Origin: Lachnospiraceae bacterium
GTDB taxonomy: Bacteria; Bacillota; Clostridia; Lachnospirales; Lachnospiraceae
DNA: 32,504 nucleotides
Direction: 5' to 3'
Assembly: GCA_016282595.1 (NCBI GenBank)
Contig: JAEEKV010000281.1
Span: 1-32,504 of the forward strand
Shown here in pieces: positions 28,151-32,504 of this stretch (position 1 is its first letter; every line of letters starts with the position of its first letter). Both the position numbers and the translations under genes were made by a program. Under the pieces are notes generated by a model, which saw only the letters and a program-made list of their open reading frames with translations, did not search any database and had not been told where the DNA came from.

Positions 28151-30625
28151 AGCTTTTGTCTGTTTTGCATTTTTCTGCGTGGTCTTTTCTGCGGTTTTGC
28201 TTGGTTCCTTCGGAGCTTCTTTTCTGGCCCGCTCCGAACCGAAGCGGGAAATGTCCACAAAGTCCTTATTTTTCACGGATTTGGCCTCTCGAGCCGTGTT
28301 GATCTTCTTCACGGTATCCGATACCCTGGATTCTAAGCCCGGGGCATGCAAACCGAGAACGGACAGGGCATCCAATGCGTTGGCAAAGCGCTTTTGTCCA
28401 TCGGTATGGAAGCGCACCTTTTCCTTACCTGAGATATAGGTATCCAGCTTATCCATCAGCTTGATATTTGCCTGCTTGACGGCTTCGGAATCCACGAGGC
28501 CGTTTTCGTTTGGTGTACCGGCCTTTACTACGTTCTGCACGGCGTCATAAAAGTCTATGTATTTCTGGGTACGGCCCTCCTTGGGCATCATACTCCTGGC
28601 AACTTCCTTCATTTGGTTTACATAACTCGACATTCTTTCATCGGGAACACGGTAAGTGTCTCCGATCAGAATGTTTCCGGCAGCCTTGAGGGTTTGTCTG
28701 TCCGAAAGGAAAGACTGAAGGGTGCTGTCGGGATACTCATCAAGGCTCAGTTTGTTTCGAAGATCCGCCGCTTCGGCGTTCAGCGCAGCCGGGCTTGCGG
28801 GCAGCTTGTTTTGCTTGGCGTAGTTATCGATCAAAAGAGCCTTGGCAAACAGGATCTGCATATTCCGCGTGCTTTGGGTCGGATTTTTGATTTCCGTGGT
28901 CAGGGCGGTGGTCATAAGGCTTTGCAGGGAGGCCTCCGCTTTTTTCTGCTTGGAGGAGGGATTGGCGATCACATCCTGCTTTCCGTTTTTGACCATATCT
29001 TCGATCCGGCTGATCTTGTCCTCCCGGTCAAGCTTTTGTTTTTCCCGATTCAGGCTATCCAGATCCCGGGAATACTTTTCGGTGTCTGTCTGCATCCCGG
29101 GATGGACGTTGAACATCTCCTGAGACTGCCTGATCAGTTTTTCATGCTCTGCATCGGAAAGGTTAGCGGATTCCTGCTTCAACAGCTCTGCATCCACCTG
29201 CTTGGGGAAATAGACTTTTTCGTTTTTGATGATCCCTCCATCGGTGAAGAGCTCAGGCGCTCCAAAGGGCTCGTTCCAGCCGTTGTTTCTCTGGATCATA
29301 CGTCCGTTAACACTGGTGCCCGGCTGCATCATATGAGAGTAATTCCGGGTGCTCTCTCCGGTGACGATCATTCGTCCGTCGGTATCCATTTTCAGATCCT
29401 CTGTGGGAATGCCGTAAATGGAAGTCTTATCCTTGCAAAGCTGGATCTTGGACATCCAGAACATTTTTACGGAGGTGGCCCCGTTAATTCTGGGATTGAT
29501 CAGAGAGGATAAAGACATTTCATAGGTTTTGTTCTGGTCCTTTTGGGAATCCTTGTACAGAATATGGTTGTTCTCGTCGATCCCCACAACGGTGATATAG
29601 TGTCCTCCTCTCAACATGGAGACGGGAGAGTGGTCGTTTCGAAGGGCATGCAGGATCTGCTTTCTGCAGAATGCCTCCGCATGCTTCAGATAGTCTTCAC
29701 GGGTGATCCCCTGCTTTCTTGCCACTTCGGGCTCATACTTCATAATCTCGGTTTCGTGAAGCAGACTGTTCTTTGCCATGCCGGAGATGGCCTCCGCATG
29801 GGCCATCATCTCCTGGCCGGTATTGGAGTCGTAGGCGAATTTGGACTGTTCGAATTCCGTGGAAGGAGTGTTCACCGTTGTCTTTGTTGCCTTATCAACG
29901 CGCTGCTCCATCTTCATAAGCTGCTTTCTGCTTCGATTATCGTGGGTAGGGCGGTGAGAACGGATCTCTTCCTGGGAAAAGTTGTATCCCTGGGATTGCA
30001 GAAGCATCTGCATGGAACAGGACCAGCAGCCGTTTGCGCTGGTCTGATAGGGAGGAGGATTGAAACCGGTCAGCTCCACCTTGCCGTTTTCCTCTTTCAG
30101 GGTAACGGAAGGCTCGGGCTCTGCCTGCTTTTCGGCCTTGAGCGAAGTGGCACGTGTGGTGAGAAGGCGCGCCTTATCGTAGGTGGTAAAATTCTCCCCG
30201 TAAGTGCGAAAAGCCTGGTCGATGATGATTGGATTTCCGTCATAAAGAGCCCAGTTGGGAATGCGGCCGGAACTTCTGAATTCCCAGTTTTGGGGGTGGG
30301 CAAGAGCGATATTAGCAAACAGCTCAGCCTTCTCGTTCTCATTCTTAAGAGTTTTAAACTGCTCGATCTCCTCTTTGGAGGCTCCGATCCGTGAAAAATC
30401 AGATTCCGTCAGGAAATAGGAGGTCGCACTTTGACGAGCATGATTATAAGAGGCGGTATTGGGGTTTGCGATGGGAGCCCGGGAAGGATCATCGGGCATA
30501 TTTTTACTGGCCGCATCCATATCGTCATAGTCAAATATGGTCAGATCCTCCGTTAGCGCGTCCGGTGAAGGGAGCGGGCGCTTTTCGGCGACATATGGCT
30601 GTCTGTATTCTTCCAGTTCGTGCAT
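28142..30625 (-). CDS. Papain/C39-like cysteine-protease-domain protein, no signal peptide (about 827 aa from the preferred start)
   Basis: PPPYQTSANGCWSCSMQMLLQSQG (candidate catalytic Cys codon 30026-30028), LRGGHYITVVGIDENNHILYKDSQ (candidate His and Asp). MHELEE start has AAAGGGA upstream; the track start at 30691 lacks a clear RBS. Overlaps the engB 3' end by 9 nt. Confidence 0.65.
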   Translation of the reverse strand: MHELEEYRQPYVAEKRPLPSPDALTEDLTIFDYDDMDAASKNMPDDPSRAPIANPNTASYNHARQSATSYFLTESDFSRIGASKEEIEQFKTLKNENEKAELFANIALAHPQNWEFRSSGRIPNWALYDGNPIIIDQAFRTYGENFTTYDKARLLTTRATSLKAEKQAEPEPSVTLKEENGKVELTGFNPPPYQTSANGCWSCSMQMLLQSQGYNFSQEEIRSHRPTHDNRSRKQLMKMEQRVDKATKTTVNTPSTEFEQSKFAYDSNTGQEMMAHAEAISGMAKNSLLHETEIMKYEPEVARKQGITREDYLKHAEAFCRKQILHALRNDHSPVSMLRGGHYITVVGIDENNHILYKDSQKDQNKTYEMSLSSLINPRINGATSVKMFWMSKIQLCKDKTSIYGIPTEDLKMDTDGRMIVTGESTRNYSHMMQPGTSVNGRMIQRNNGWNEPFGAPELFTDGGIIKNEKVYFPKQVDAELLKQESANLSDAEHEKLIRQSQEMFNVHPGMQTDTEKYSRDLDSLNREKQKLDREDKISRIEDMVKNGKQDVIANPSSKQKKAEASLQSLMTTALTTEIKNPTQSTRNMQILFAKALLIDNYAKQNKLPASPAALNAEAADLRNKLSLDEYPDSTLQSFLSDRQTLKAAGNILIGDTYRVPDERMSSYVNQMKEVARSMMPKEGRTQKYIDFYDAVQNVVKAGTPNENGLVDSEAVKQANIKLMDKLDTYISGKEKVRFHTDGQKRFANALDALSVLGLHAPGLESRVSDTVKKINTAREAKSVKNKDFVDISRFGSERARKEAPKEPSKTAEKTTQKNAKQTKALG

Positions 30626-30670
30626 ATCTAGAGTCCCTTTCATGATCAATATGTACAAGTAGTCGTTGCA

Positions 30671-30842
30671 AGAGTATGGATACTCTGTCACTTGTAATAG
30701 ACAAAATCATGCAAGATGGTTGCATAATAATTATATACGGATTTAGCAGGGCTGTATAGAGAAAAAAATCCCCTAAGTGAGACGGCTTTGTGGTATGATG
30801 ATCATGTATGATCGTGCATTATTGAACGTGATCAGGCACGTT
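30671..30842. promoter_or_regulatory. Divergent intergenic regulatory region with several perfect dyads and an extended -10 (TGGTATGAT, 30791-30799)
   Basis: AGAGTAT-GG-ATACTCT (30671-30686); ATGCAA-GATGG-TTGCAT (30709-30725); GATCA-TGTA-TGATC (30800-30813); AACGTG-ATCAGG-CACGTT (30825-30842). Confidence 0.5.
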
Positions 30843-30857
30843 CCTTCGGAGGAGTCC

Positions 30858-32504
30858 ATGAGCAACCAAAAAATGTCGGGATTTTTTGAGAAAAATAAAA
30901 ATCTGACAGCCTTTATTCTGAGCGCTGCCGGAGTGGGGCTCAATATGCTTCTGAGCTTTCTGGTGGGGTTTTTGGGACTGCCGCTGTATCTGGATACGGT
31001 AGGTACGGTGGTGGTTGCCGCAGCAGGCGGATATTTCCCGGGTGTTTTGGTGGGCTTTGTCACCAACATCATCAAGAGTATCCAGGATCCTGCCGCTCTG
31101 TACTACGGTGTTTTAAATGTACTGATCGCTGTTGTTGCCACCTTTTTTGTCAGAAAGGGGTGGCATAAAAAGCTGCGCGGATTGATCGGCATGGTGCTTG
31201 TCTTTACCCTGATCGGCGGCGGGATAGGGGCGCTGATCCCCTGGTTCATGGAAGGCCTTACCTTTGACAGTGAGTCTCTGAGCGGAGTACTGTATGAAGC
31301 CTGGCACCTGACTCCCGGCATGGCGCATTTTTTTTCCGCCCTGATCACGGATCTGCCGGACAAGGTGATCACAGTGCTTCTGGCCGTTTTGATCCTGCAC
31401 CTGATCCCTGCCGGTGCCTATGATATGTTCGGCTTTTCCATGTGGATGCAAAAGGCCCTCGATACGGAGGAGTCGAAAAAGCGGGGAAAAACCAATGTGC
31501 GGCGGGTATCCCTTCGGATCAAAACACTGGTGGTGCTTATTTTTTCCATGACCACAGTGGCTGTCGTCTGTGCACTTTTGAGCGCACGGGTCTTTCGGAA
31601 GATGACCCTTAACGAGAGAAAGCAGATCGCCATCGGAACGGTGAATCTGGCGGCAAGTGAGATCAATCCCGGTCATATCCGGGCCTATCTGATGAACAGA
31701 GGAAGATCGGCGGCTTACCGGCTGACGAAGGAGCGACTTGAGCGGATTTTGGCAGCCTCTCCGGATGTTGCGTATATATGCGTGTATAAGCCGCTCAGGG
31801 ATGGCCTCCAGGTGGTGTTTGATATTGATAAAAACGAGGGCGAGGGAATCGAGGCGGCGAGCGTGATCCCGTATGATAAGGGATTTGCGCCGCAAAAGCA
31901 AAGATTTTTGAAGGGAGAAGAGATCGATCCCGTTGTGACCGATGATGAAAACGGCTATCTTCTGACAGTGGCGGTACCGGTGTATGACGAATTCGGCGGC
32001 TGTGTATGCTATGCCATCGCGGATGTGGATATGCAGAAGCTGAACGCGGACGGTCTGAGCTTTCTGACGGAGATGGTATCCGTCTTTCTGGGCTTTTTCA
32101 TCCTGCTTTGCACATTTACCATCTGGCTGACGGATTATCAGATCATCCTGCCGCTGAATGTCATCGCCAAGGGGATGGATAAGCTGTCCAAAACATCCGA
32201 TGACCAGGAGAGCATGGATGCGGATGTCAGGGCATTTCGCAGCCTGGGGATTCATACCGGGGATGAGCTGGAAAACCTGTACCTCTCTGCCAGCAGCATG
32301 ACCAGAAACCAGGCGGAGCAGATGCGCAGCATCAGGAAATTGTCTGATTCCACGGAAAAGCTCCAGGATGGTCTGATCATCACCATGGCGGATCTGGTGG
32401 AGAGCAGGGATTCCGATACCGGGGCCCATGTACAAAAGACCTCTGCCTATGTGAAGATCATTGTCAAGGGACTGAAGGAAAAGGGTTATTATGCCCAGAA
32501 GATC
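30858..32504 (+). CDS. Membrane sensor with HD-GYP domain (putative c-di-GMP phosphodiesterase), truncated by window end
   Basis: Open frame of 549 codons from ATG 30858 (RBS GGAGGA). Multiple TM segments (LPLYLDTVGTVVVAAAGGYFPGVLVGFVTNII), extracytoplasmic segment between TM helices (~31590-32060), then LIITMADLVESRDSDTGAHVQKTSAYVKIIVKGLKEKGYY, typical of an HD-GYP N-terminus. Absent from the ORF track because there is no stop in the window. Confidence 0.75.
   Translation, partial: MSNQKMSGFFEKNKNLTAFILSAAGVGLNMLLSFLVGFLGLPLYLDTVGTVVVAAAGGYFPGVLVGFVTNIIKSIQDPAALYYGVLNVLIAVVATFFVRKGWHKKLRGLIGMVLVFTLIGGGIGALIPWFMEGLTFDSESLSGVLYEAWHLTPGMAHFFSALITDLPDKVITVLLAVLILHLIPAGAYDMFGFSMWMQKALDTEESKKRGKTNVRRVSLRIKTLVVLIFSMTTVAVVCALLSARVFRKMTLNERKQIAIGTVNLAASEINPGHIRAYLMNRGRSAAYRLTKERLERILAASPDVAYICVYKPLRDGLQVVFDIDKNEGEGIEAASVIPYDKGFAPQKQRFLKGEEIDPVVTDDENGYLLTVAVPVYDEFGGCVCYAIADVDMQKLNADGLSFLTEMVSVFLGFFILLCTFTIWLTDYQIILPLNVIAKGMDKLSKTSDDQESMDADVRAFRSLGIHTGDELENLYLSASSMTRNQAEQMRSIRKLSDSTEKLQDGLIITMADLVESRDSDTGAHVQKTSAYVKIIVKGLKEKGYYAQKI

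Noticed and set aside
28613-30394. Plus-strand ORFs (299 and 283 aa) opposite the cysteine-protease-like gene
   Set aside because: Antisense frames without convincing domains; the minus-strand frame has a clear Cys/His/Asp motif set and RBS.
31113-32435. 440 aa minus-strand ORF over the HD-GYP sensor
   Set aside because: The plus-strand frame from 30858 encodes coherent TM segments and an HD-GYP start; the antisense translation is His/Gln/Arg-rich with no recognisable motif.

Overview
The window looks like a Firmicutes/Lachnospiraceae-type chromosome segment. Left part: the C-terminus of a PPi-dependent phosphofructokinase with an intrinsic terminator. A minus-strand regulator follows, with an N-terminal MerR/excisionase-like HTH and a C-terminal LuxR/GerE-like HTH. 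A long structured non-coding leader then precedes three tandem genes for very large secreted repeat proteins (about 2005, 2907 and 1538 aa, built from YDG/MBG-like, Big2-like, FN3-like, InlB/Listeria-Bacteroides-type and beta-helix-like modules). Middle part: the housekeeping cluster tig-clpP-clpX-lon-engB (ysxC). Right part: a minus-strand ~827 aa cytosolic-looking protein with a papain/C39-like Cys-His-Asp core. It is divergent from a membrane sensor with an ECF-S-like N-terminus, an extracytoplasmic domain and the start of an HD-GYP domain, which is truncated by the window end and missing from the ORF track. No tRNA, rRNA, CRISPR array or mobile element was seen. Best leads: the attenuator-like leader of the giant-protein operon, the dual-HTH regulator with a perfect palindrome at its own start, the unusual cysteine-protease-like protein, and an uncharacterised domain in the 2907 aa protein. 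All family calls come from reading motifs by eye; no database search was run.
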